A DNA stretch of 64,000 nt from Pseudoscleropodium purum (lineage: Eukaryota > Streptophyta > Bryopsida > Hypnales > Brachytheciaceae). A program made the translations under genes and the position numbers. Position 1 is the stretch's first letter. The number at the start of each line of letters is the position of its first letter. Where the stretch lies: contig OZ017804.1 of the NCBI GenBank assembly GCA_963969395.1, positions 7,502,001 through 7,566,000 of the forward strand, written 5' to 3'. Of this stretch, positions 36,812 through 48,580 are shown piece after piece. A model generated the notes under the pieces. It did no database searches. It was not told where the DNA came from and saw only the letters and a program-made list of their open reading frames with translations.

Positions 36812-39800
36812 ATGCCGATAGAGAAGTTCAATGAGCTTTTTAGTTTTGAGGATATCAAGACATGTGAAAAGACAATTTGGAAGACATGGTATATGATGCC
36901 TCTAGAGGTTTTCACATCCTTCATTTTTCAAGTAAGTTCCATTATTTTCTTTATGACTATATTACATCCATCTTTTGTCAATCTATGTTATTTGTGACAT
37001 TTGAGCTATTATTGAAAATTCTTTTTGTAACATGTTCATTTTGACCTACGATTTCCAGCAAGATATTGCGACAGCATCAGATGTAGTTGTACAAAAATAT
37101 CATGAGGATACTCCAATGGATGAAGTCACTGACGTAGGGATTGCCGTTGCCATAAGGAACTTTGTTAGGGAGACTACCAATAAATTGTACAAGAAGTTGT
37201 TAAAGATTGTCATTGTTACAAATCTAGCCTTAGGAGATGAGTGGCTTCAAGAGGTAATTCATCAATCATTTTAGAATTTCTATGATTTGCATTACAAGCT
37301 CTAGCTTTAAGTTATTGATTTGGTGGTTGTTCTTTTCAGATTGAGAGGCATTAGAGCATATACTCTATCTAGGAGTTGACACTAGACAAGCTACAAAATA
37401 TAGCTACCTCAAATGCAAATAGTAGCTATAAGGTGAAGTGGCTAAGGTGGCTAAATTCATTGGGTGCAACAAATGAGGTACATTGCTTCCCTCCCAAACC
37501 GAACAATGAAGACAAGATCAATGCTATTTTGACAAAGGCTTGTTGGTATGTAGGGGTAAGTAATGGTCTTCACTTTTCGGTTGCTCTTCCATTTGAACCA
37601 GTTTTGTTTTCAACTTCTTGCTTACTTGCACAACGTAAATTTTATCCTTTTTTAGATTGAAGAAACTACCGTCAAGATGTACGAGAATATTGTTTGATCA
37701 GACAATATTCCAATGAATATCGAGGTTGTTGGAGAGCCAAAGTCACTACCTTCCTACATCGAGGGTTAGAGGATGAAGTTGTGGAATCATGCATATGTCG
37801 GTGTCTTCAAAGGTGTTGATGCCTTCAAAAAGTCAAACACATTTTAGGACTTTAAGGACTCTATCCTTACAATCAAGCGAATTATTTACAAGTAATCTAC
37901 CACAATTACATGCTTCTCAACACCTTTGACTTCAAATGAGTATGTGTTGTCTTGGTAATTATTGATTTAAGTGATTGGATTCTTGTTCAGGTATTTCAAG
38001 TTCGAGTTGTACGTAGAGAAGGCCATTGCAAAGGCTTATTTGCCTCCCTTCTTGCATACATGGTTAGATCGATCTTCTCTAGATTGCATGTTTGCTCCAT
38101 CACAGTTGAAGAATTGGACCATGGTTGTCATAACGGGCGAGTTAGGGTCATCAGACGGGACGGACGGACGGGCAAACCGGACCGGACGGCTTTAATTTTG
38201 TAACTTGTGCAATTTTGTGGAATGACACGTCACCTCGGAATGCGAAATCCAGGGCACGGACGATCTCGTCCGCGCCCAGCATGTTCTTTAATCCACATGG
38301 CATTCATGTGGCCTATTTTTCCGTTATCAGAAAGTCAACTATGTGTTGACTGTATCGGACGGGCGGGACCTCTAACGGACGGGCGAACCGGACGTCTATC
38401 CACTATGACAACCATGAATTGGACAAGTGGACATCTTCAAGTTGGGGCTTGATATCTGGAGTGCAGCCAAGGCTACACCGCCCTTGAGGAGATGACTCTT
38501 TTTCAATCCATAAAAGAAAGTGTTGTGGTGGAGACCGAGTTTGGCGAATTTGTAGGCATGGACAATGAAACTCGAGCGAAGGCCATCAAGAGGCGGGAGG
38601 TGTCAAACAAAAAGAAGGAAGAGTGATGGAAAGAAGCAAGGAAGAAATCTGAAGAGAATGAGGCAAAGAAGAAAGAATAGTGAGTTGAAAAAGAAGTGGA
38701 AAGTAGAGACGCCCAATCCAAATCAAGCAACAAGTGATGGAGCAATGAAGAACGCATCTTCAGGATTTTCTCTTACTCAAAAGTGTCTCCTTCATGGACT
38801 ACCGGCTCAAGATCAAGGCTTGGAGTTAGGATCTAATGTTGATGAATGCATCTTGAATTTTTCGGGACTACTTTGATTGGATCAAAGAATGGTCCAGTAC
38901 CTAATGCGTTTAATGATGTCATTTCCTTCTTGGATAAGGTAAATCTCAAAATTGAGCAAATGACTTGTTTGATTGCATTCATATATGTCTTTTTGACTTT
39001 GTATGTATGGCTTGGGTTCATGTGTCAAGTTGCTTTTATTTTTCAAAATTACACTAATGTCCTTTCTATGTCCTCTATGTGTGCAGCATGCCTAAGATAA
39101 AGATAGTTTTTTTAAGGGCATCCTCACTAAGCAAGTTGCTATAGATCTTATCATTCTTGATGTTCTAAAGGGTCTACCAATTCCTATGGTTTCTAATCGA
39201 TCAGAATCCTTTCTGCAGTGGAACCAATTTTCAGAGGATGGGCTTCAAGTTGTCTTCGACTTTGCGGATAACTATCTACTTGACAACAATGCTCTTCTTG
39301 TAATGTAACTGTTTAGTCATGACATTAAGTCCTATCTCTTGGGTTGCTACGAGTCATTTAGATTCACGGTGCAACGTGACTAGTGGGGCATGAAGAGATT
39401 GCACTTGACATCGCCATCTAACACCTCTTCCACGGTAAATAGAGCCATTACTAGAATGATATTGATTTGTCTTCAAATTTTTTTTGGTTCTTTGGAATTT
39501 GGAGACTAATTAAATGTTTTTGGCAAACTATGCACTTTGCTTTATTGTTCTATGTCAAAGTTCCAACTTGGCAATCCAAATCCAAGTTCTCATTCCAATA
39601 AGTTCCTACTCATGAGGTTGTAGGTGTTGATGTTGGCAAAGACGACATCCTTCAAAATTAGTGCGGTAAGAATGATGTAGCTATAAATGGCAACATACCT
39701 TAGAAGGGTCCTTGAGAAAAAGCACGCTTGTTCTTACAGATGCTCGTTGAAGCCACTACTTTACTTGGTGACGTTGTTATAGACTGTACCACATCTATAA

Positions 39801-40480
39801 ATTAGTTTCCATTCTTCAATTGACTTTTGCAAGGACTTATTCAATTTCAATGAATGGAATTGAATTCCTAATATATCTTTTTTTTTTCTTTATGCTTGCA
39901 AGTTCAAGCATCTACGCTTGCCAGGCTACTAGTCGCCATATTCTAGCCTTGGAAGAAGATAGGGCCACATTTGAGGCCCTCCTTGCTTCATTTATTTGCA
40001 TTGATGAAATTCCTAACACAGAACTACAATGCTCTTCAAATCCTACCATTGATTTGGACAATGAAGAAGTTCCAGTTTGTTGTATCACAAAGATTTCACA
40101 ATTTAGTAAGTAAGTTTATCCCTAGTCTTTTTAACTCTAATCTCATCCACCATATTCATTTTTGTTCTCATATTTGGTTTTTGTTGTTCTATAGGCAAGC
40201 TGAAGAAGTGAAGATGTTACCACATCGACCATTTTTGGTAGATCTAGCATTCTTTCGCAGCCCCCCTAAATCATTTTTGTTGTCAGTATATACTAAGGCA
40301 ATAGCCAAGCAATTCGACATCCATGACTCTAAATTGTCTTGGAGGTCCTCTAAGTTAGATCCTTGTGTTTTAAAGTTTATAGATGATTCAACTATAGAGT
40401 TTGACTCTCAACCATCAGATTGTGATGATAGCTCTACCCTAGATCTTCTAATAGTAGCTTTTCACACTGATACTCTATGA
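36812..40480 (+). pseudogene. Decayed spliced gene with methyltransferase-like motifs, repeat-type
   Basis: A chain of collinear exons can be followed: MPIEKFNELFSFEDIKTCEK (36812), QDIATASDVVVQKYHEDTP (37071), YKVKWLRWLNSLGA (about 37430), VGEPKSLPSYIEG (about 37730), YFKFELYVEKAIAKAYLPPF (about 37994), SGHLQVGA and VVVETEFGEFVGMD (38420-38600), then the 39100-39990 part and a C-terminus ending at 40480. Good intron signals remain (GTAAGT after 36930; TTCAG before 37341), but several in-frame stops and frame changes break it. DLIILDVLKGLPIP (about 39140) and GDVVIDCTTS with RHILALEEDRATFEALL (39760-39985) recall the DPP(Y/W) and D-x-F-x-G-x-G/E parts of N-methyltransferases, with the catalytic residues not conserved. 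The family is not identified. Confidence 0.5.
38120..38416. mobile_element. hAT-type MITE, 297 bp, inserted in the pseudogene
   Basis: Perfect 13-bp inverted ends CATGGTTGTCATA (38120-38132) and TATGACAACCATG (38404-38416) are flanked by an exact 8-bp target duplication AATTGGAC (38112-38119, 38417-38424). The interior is much richer in GC than the surroundings and carries repeated GGACGGGCG/ACCGGAC subterminal motifs, as in hAT elements. Removing the element restores the coding frame of the host pseudogene across KNWT/SGHLQ. Confidence 0.92.
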
Positions 40481-43400
40481 GGTCTATATAGACCATTCAT
40501 TTTTATATTGTTTTGATTTCTTTTATAGGGATGATGTTTCGTAATTTTTTTATGGTACAATGTTATTCCTCAGCCTACTGTGTAATTAGAATGACTAAAC
40601 TACCATTGTATTTTATGTTTTCATATTGTAAATTAATCTTGAACCCTATCCTACAATCATAGGGCCACATCCTAAAAATCACAAATTTTTTGGTTAATTT
40701 ATGAAGGCTCTCCGGCTCCTCGGCTCTTTGGCTCACGCTCCAAGGCTCACTAAATAGCACCCCCCTATAAAGAACAATAGAGCACTAGTTGTTTTTGAAA
40801 GCTCATTTAAAAAAATTCAATTCCTATTTTAAATACAAGTTTTCTTCTACTAAAGTAAGTATAATAACCACCAAAAATTCTCATGGTTTTATAGTTGACT
40901 TTAATCCATTGATCTAAAAATTACTCTATAATTGCCATTTTTAGTTCATTTGGTGAGAATTGAAAAAATTGGATTTTTATCATTTCAACTATAAATTGTT
41001 GTTCAAAATTACTTTAAGAAAGTATGAAAAAATCTTAGCTTGTTTCCTTCCATAGATTGTGAGATACAAACATTCAAAGTTAGTAGAAAAATACCATTAC
41101 AAAATATCCAAACCTTATAAAAGGTTGTTTCAATTTTCATTTTTGGCACCCTTATAGTGCAAATATAGAAAAAAATCTAATTTTTTTAAGAATATTTTTT
41201 CTTGAAAATTGATATTAAAAAACAAAAAATATTTAAATAATTGTCAACCTAACTTGGCACTAACGTGGTCCTAGTAGTGCCCCATCAAATTCAATTTTTT
41301 CTGTAATTTTTTATTCTATAATTGTACCATTGCCATACAAAATTCATTAGGAGAAATTTGAGGGCACTAGAAGCTCGTTTCAAGACTATTCCCTTGCAAT
41401 TGTTCCCTGCAAAAATTTTTAAAATAAAAAATAAAATAAAATAAAATTTTAAAAATAAAATCATCTTCAAATACAAAAAGTTGGAAAAAAAATTTGGGAC
41501 AATAACGTGGCAGGGTCTTAGCCATGTCAGCAATCTAGTTCTTGTAGTTCCTAGCTCTATACCAATCCTATTCCCAACTTGATAACTCTTGAGCATTTCG
41601 AGCCTTCAAATTTCTTCTAATAGGTGGCCTTTTTGAACTTGAAATTTTTTCTAATGTACATCTTAGCTAATAGCTTGCTCTATAAACACACTTACCAAGC
41701 TGTCTCTAAACTTTTGGATCTTTGATAAATAAAAAATTTACATTTCTAGAAATCTTATACAAATTTGTATTTTTGTTAAAAAAATTTACTTTTATCCTGC
41801 TAAAAAATGATTTCATATGAACTTATCCACACTTTCAAAAAACTCTATGAGAGATTAGAGAAGTTTCAAGGAGTGTAGACTGTGTTGATACCAATTTGGA
41901 TTTATTCAATTAATAGTTAAGTTCGTTCCAAGGGAGGTTATTAAATAGGATTGTTCCTAATTGTACCTAATTGGCCTAAACAAACACCAAGTATAGACTT
42001 CAATTTCTATTTCTATTTCAATTACTTTAATTAAATAATCTAGTTTTTATCATTTTTTATTTCCCATTCTTTCTTATCTTTATTTAATTTATGCTTATCT
42101 CCCAAATTGGATTCAACATTCTCTTTTCCTTCGGTCTCATTCTTTCCCCATTTGGCTTCTTCATTGCAACTGTTCTTTTACTTCCAACTTGGGCTCTGCA
42201 ACTACAGCCTTCCTACTCCAAATCGGACTGGGCAATTGCTGCTACGCTTTTTCAACCAAATTGGTTTTGTCCCCTGTCACTACAACAATGGCTACTTCTC
42301 TCACCAACTTGGAATTTTGCTTCTTAGTTTCACACTTCAGTTTCTCATAATTCTGACATTGACAGAATTTACACTTGCTTGCACCCAACTTGGGCAATTT
42401 CTCACTCTCCATTTTCAGACCTTTCTCTTACTTAATTCACACATGGGATGCTACTCTCATACATGCTAATCATATACACTCCAACTAACAAATCGGACTC
42501 ATACTTCACATAAAATTAAACCAGCCACACTGTGCAACAACCTCGAACTCATAGACCAACTCGGAATTCATACAGACACACACAAAACATTCTAAACACA
42601 ACCGACTTAGACTTGCATTCATAACTTCAACAATATCATCCAGTTTCCACGCACTACAATAGCACCACAACACATCAACTAGGATAAAAATTCTTCTCAA
42701 ATAAATCCCAGTTGGTGACAAATCATCGTTAACATATTTTTATGTCTTTTCTATCCAGATTAAACCTTAACAATAAATCTCTATTTTGAGCTTGAAATTC
42801 TACAATGTTACAGCTCTCATCCCACTTCAGCTCCTGATCCTATCAGCTACCGCAAGTTGGATCATCTTCCACAACTTGGGCTTTGGTGGCAAAGGAAGCC
42901 CAACTACAAAAGAGGAGTGATCATTATTTCAATAGAATAACCTTAGTTAATTTTAAACAAACCCTAGTTAATAACAAGTTTTTTTCTTAAAATCTAAAGA
43001 AGTCTAATACGTAAAAAATCAAAGTTGTTGAAGGGACAATGATAATAGGTCCACAACAATATGTTCATGATAAAAGGTACTAAAATTTACCAAAAATTAT
43101 AAATTTTTATCATAATTTTTAGATAGAATCTTTAAAAAAATTTAAGCTCACACGCTCATACACTCACCAAATAGCAACCCTCACATTTCATGCAACATTG
43201 TGGATATCAAAATTGTATCTCATTTTCTAAGAAATGCAAATAATGTATGATGGACCATTTCATCTCAAAGTTGACAAAAGGTATAATATAACTATTTTTT
43301 CATGTTTTATTTGGAAAAAAATTGAAATTGTGTAATTTCCAAATGTATTTATGTATTAGAGATATTCAAAAGATATAACTTCAAGAAATTATACATATTC

Positions 43401-44260
43401 ATCTAAGTAGTATCTAGTGTACAAAGTTTTTCATATGTAAATAGTGAGATAATTATATTAGTTCCATACATTTTCTACTTTAAAACAACATGAGTCCTTT
43501 AATCAATGTAATTTATGTAGACAAAAGAATACTTCTATCCTACCCAATCTGAAGTGTTGAAAATTAAACAAATTCATTAAATTTTAATAAACAAATCCAA
43601 AGGTGTTGATACGACTTTCTAAGATTGTTGTGGAGTTAGAGAAGTAGTTATGGTTTGACATTACTTTGTAAATTTTTTTTATAATTTTAAAGCAATTATG
43701 GTATTTAGATTTAACATATGCTTAATACAAAACTATGTTAGACTATAGTAAGAATGATGGTTTCCTTTAGAATTTCAAACTAAATGCAATTGCTCAATAT
43801 TTTGGTCATATATGACTTTGTGGTTCTTTTTATACTTGATCAATATTTCATTATAAAACAATATGTATGCTAACTTATCTTCAAGATATTTGAATGGCTA
43901 GTAGATGGTATTCATTTACTTGTTGTCTCTAGTAATGTTGAGAAGGACTCTATTCATTTGTTGACTTTTTATCACTAAAGTAGGATGTGAAGGTTGTTCT
44001 AAATTATGAATTTGACCTTTTTTTTATTTCTCAATTAGATTGTATATTTTTTGCATTGTTCTCTTCTTTAAACTTTTGTAGATTGCTTTTTGAGATATCA
44101 TTCAACTTCTCTTCTATTTTTTAATTTGATGTTTAATATTTAAACCATTAATTGAATTCTAGTCAAATTTAATTGGTAGATGATCTTCAATAGGTTTATT
44201 TGTTGCATCAACTTCAACCATACTTTTTCCATTATCATCACTTGTTTTCAATTTACATCC
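40481..44260. other. Intergenic region with a cluster of short degenerate motifs
   Basis: No supported gene. Between about 42090 and 42900 a motif like CCAACTTGGGC or CAAATTGGA/CAAATCGGACT recurs ten or more times at irregular spacing; overlapping open frames here (42091-42327, 42107-42469) have biased composition and no family. The remainder is AT-rich. Confidence 0.5.
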
Positions 44261-44269
44261 CATCATTTT

Positions 44270-45060
44270 GAAAGTCATGACCTTGAAAATTCACATTTGC
44301 AATAAGTTCTTTAATTTCTTCTATAGCTCCATTTTAGTTACCAGAATGAGAAGGTTTGATAAATTCATCCGTATCTATTATTATTTTTGTTGTTATATCA
44401 TTTGTAGAATTTATGCTTGCTTTTCCTTTCACATGCAAAGGCTCAATATATTTTTTAGGATTGTTGAGTTCCTCATCTTTGACATCTGCATTTATCATGA
44501 TTTGTAAAGAACTCATGTTTTGCATTTTCTTTAGGATGGATTTGTTCTTTGATAAGGTCATTTGAAGATACAAGTACATGCATAAGTGGCATTTTTGATT
44601 GATAATATGGGTTTTCATACATATTTTTTGGGGTTAGTAATTCACTTTTGTCTTGTTCAAGATGGTGAGATTCATCATCTTTGATATTAGAATTAATCAA
44701 AATTTGTAAAGGTGTCATATTTATATCTCCTTGGTAATATTTTGATGGTCATTAGAGGTCCTTAAGACTTGTGTATGTGGTTATTTTGGGGAAACTTGGG
44801 TACTTTGTTGAAATTGATGAAGTTCATCTTTTACATTGGGATTTATCATGATTTGCAATGAAGTCATATAAATATCTTCTTGAGAATTTTGAAGTCCTTC
44901 ATTGTCTTCTTCGTCTTTAATTAAAATATGCATATGTGATTTTCTCGGATGGTAATAAGGATTTTTAAATATATAATTTTTAGAAGGTTTGTCTTCTTTT
45001 GGTGCTTCTTCTTTTACATTAGTAGCTATCATAAGATAAGATGTAGATGTGATTTTGTTG
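44270..45060 (-). repeat. Degenerate array of protein-like repeats
   Basis: Minus-strand frames repeat SLQIMINPNVKDE four times with changes: [11 protein letters not shown] (about 45030), SLQIMINPNVKDE (about 44860), PLQILINSNIKDD (about 44710), SLQIMINADVKDE (about 44510). NPYYHPRKSHMHILI (about 44960) and NPYYQSKMPLMHVLV (about 44610) form a second recurring block. The repeats fall in different frames and are interrupted by stops. They begin immediately downstream of, and partly overlap, the last flippase exon, so they may be an eroded C-terminal extension or a separate locus. Confidence 0.5.
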
Positions 45061-48000
45061 TTGTAGGTGAACAAAGAAAAGATTTTTTGTGTTCTTCATT
45101 ATTTGTAGGACTTTTAATTTTGTCAATACCAAATGCTGATTTTTTATTTGATGTACCTACAAACCATAATTTATAAAGAAATCAAATATGAATGTTAATT
45201 TTTGCCAAAATTTTTTACATGAATAATATCTATAGTGTTTCAAGTTGAATTTAACTTTTAGTTCAAGGCTAATTTATAATTTTATACAAATGAAAATTTA
45301 TAGTATAATATGATAAATAAAATATTATGAACAATTAGGTACATTTTATTACTCTTTTAAAATGAAGTAATATTTTGTTGCAATCTAAGGTTGCTTATAT
45401 AAATTTCAAATCAATGTAAGTGATTTATAATTTATGTAGAAGATAAAGATTTTGAAATATTTACGTTGTAAAGGAGTTGGGCCTGCTTGGAGTGGCTGAG
45501 GAATTTGGTGATGAGCGGAAAGACGAGTGACCATGTGGAATCCACTGCTCCTTTTCTTTCCATCCCAAGTGGTAGAATCTGTATGATCTATGGCATCAAA
45601 TCTTTCATCACTCACAATTTCTCTCCAAGTCTTTTTTCGGGCTATAGTTCCTCCTACAAGAGGAAATTCAAAAGAATTTTCTTGAATATCCTCTTCAACT
45701 ATACATCCAACTTCTTCTTTTGATTCAAATGAACTAGGGGCATGTATTTCTCCTTTCCAATTTGAAGAACCTTTTATAAACTTTCCATTCCACCATCCAT
45801 ATTCTAATTCTCGTAGTATTGTAGCATCTGTTGGGTTAGAGTGTTCTTGAAAAATTGAAAAAGAAATGTCTGGAAGACATGCTGTAATAGGACTCAATAT
45901 TAAAAGTAGCCAGAATGATGGCTTGTAAAACAAGTTATAACCTAAAGAGTCGAGGTCTTCAATTACATCTTTTGCACTAAAAAATATTGATAGAAGTAAC
46001 AAAAAGATGAATAGAGAACAAACTGTGACAACAAACACCAATATTTGAATCACAATACATGATGATATATGGGTAGCTAACTTCACATTAACAATGACAA
46101 CTGCCATGACATATATTGTTGTTCCAAAAGACCATAATCCAATACTCTCCCCATTAGTCCTACATGTAAAAAGAACAATAGTTAAGGTACCAATTAAATC
46201 CCTTCAAATTAATGATTAGTATTCTAAACTTGATGAAAATTGGAAAAGAAAGATTTGAAAGTAAAAATAAAATATCAAAGAGGTAAATAGAGGTAAAACA
46301 ATTATCAAACAAGATATTTAACCAACAATATTGCCAAAAGCTAAAAAAATAGATAAATAAAGGAATAAAATGTATGCATTTAGTACTCATTTGTTACGAC
46401 ACATGTCCACTTCAAGTTATTTGAATTTATTTACAAATAAGAATGAAATACAAAAAAATGATGCAAAGTGTTAAATAGTTTGAAGATATGAAAGTAGAAA
46501 ATAACTTCCAAGATATTATTAATATCAATGCTTTCAAACTCACTTCACATGAAAGTCACACAAAGAACATCTAAAAGCTTAAGTGAGCAATTCTTACTCT
46601 GCTTGGTGCATGACAAAGTAGGGAAAGAAGAATGCAACAATTGCATGCCAGATGGCTGATAAGGTCCATAGGCCCGCATCAACAATAAATTTGTACATTC
46701 CACGGATTTGAGTTGCCAAATAAATCTGCGGATTGTTCTCAGCAGTGTAATGGCAAATATCTTGCTCTAATATCGCGACCCCTATAATAGGGAGTAAAGT
46801 CCACAACAAATCAAAAGTTGAAAGTAATAGCCCTGGAAAAATGGCTTGAGCTGAATAGGCAGAAAAAAATGAAAAGAAAAAGTTGGCCATCATGTAAACT
46901 ATACTTTTATAGATAGAATACAAAGCCAAGTCTTTATTCCTTATAAATGACCTACAAGAGTAATCAAAAAGTTCAATTTTTTTATCTATGAGTAAGGAAA
47001 AAAATACAATGTGTTACTTTCAGCATTGTTTTAAAGAGTACGTAGGAAATGGGATTACTTTTCTAGTTAATGATTTTACCAACCAATATGTAGGAATGGG
47101 CTTTCAATTGAGAGATTGTTTTTGATACAAGATCTAAACCTATTTGAAATCAAAATTTCATTTCCATGGATTATTTTATTTCTTATAAAATCATTTAGAG
47201 TAGAAGGTCATAGACCACTATTGAAGAGATAGGAGACACTATCCTATTTCTATTCAAAATCATTGACCATAGGCATTTCTCTACATCATGCTTGCACCAA
47301 ACTCACTAACTAAAGTCTTACCAAGTGAATGAACATATGAGTTGTTATTGCCAACAAGATTTAGTATAGGAAATGGGGTTAGGTTCCAAACAATTTTGGA
47401 ATTCTCTACCTTACATTGAAAAGACTTTTGAAAGTAAAGATGGAGAAAGAACAATATCTGTGGCATTCAAAATGTACCATCTTCCATGGACAAGTAGGAG
47501 CCGTGCAATGAATCGAAATTGACCGATAGAGTAATCACTTATTGCTACCGCTGCATTGCCTTCTCGGCCATGAATTCCTACACCTATTTGTGCTGCTTTG
47601 ATCATGCCTACATCATTGGCTCCATCACCAACAGCTGCTACCATAAAACCATAAGATCTTACTAGCTGCGTTATCTGCTTCAAAAAATAATACATAACCT
47701 TGTAAATCCAAGACTATGTGTATTCAATAAAAAAAAAGCAAGACATGATCTAACCTCTTTGAAATAGGGACTTCAACATAGAAAAGTTGACCGATGGAGT
47801 AATTGCTTACTACTTTTAGATCGAAATCCAACTTTTTGAAATTTTACAAAACCAAAGCAACTTTATAATGGTGGTCATTTTAAATAAAATTATGCTTTTT
47901 TAGGAACTTTTAGAAATGACTCATAAAGAAAATATTCTTCCTATTCTTAGGGAGATCTCCCTATAAAGAAGTTTTTCTCTAAAATTTTATTACTTGTGGA

Positions 48001-48543
48001 GATGATGTTGGCTAAATGTTTTAGAAACACTTTAAATTTATTAGAAATCATGTTTGTTGAATTTTATGACAAATAAGAGTAGCAATTTTGGCAACTTCTA
48101 CTTTACAAAATCAGTAAGAGAAGGAAGAGTATCCTTCTAGAAAGATGTGCACCTGAATTTTTTGCAAGGGAGTTACTCGACAAAATATGACTGTGCGGCA
48201 AAGTTGACACAACCTCATAAAGTTCTTTTGGTTGGTGACCTCTAAAGCAACACGCAAGGCATGACCCTCAATCAAAATAGCCATGTCCAAATGTGGAGAA
48301 CTCCCTAGAAGTTCAAGCATGCATTTCATTTTCAATAACTTGTGGTACTAAACAATTCAAGACCCATCTAATGTTGTACAAGGATTTTAATAAAACAAAA
48401 TTGTTTCAAGAATTTGACAACATTAAATAGAGAATCTTCTCCATAATTCATACAAAGGCTTTCCTCTATATTTGAACATATGGTGACCACTCCATGAATC
48501 ATAAAGATTATTTTTAATACAATCTAATTTAACTAAAACTTGT

Positions 48544-48580
<37 letters not shown>

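Noticed and set aside
37952..38452. Open frames of 74-83 codons with Arg/Asp-rich translation
   Set aside because: They are produced by the GC-rich interior of the hAT-type MITE and do not continue the host coding blocks.
42091..42469. Overlapping 78- and 120-codon frames with hydrophobic translations
   Set aside because: Two frames are open over the same DNA, the composition is skewed and repeated short motifs explain it. No family resemblance.
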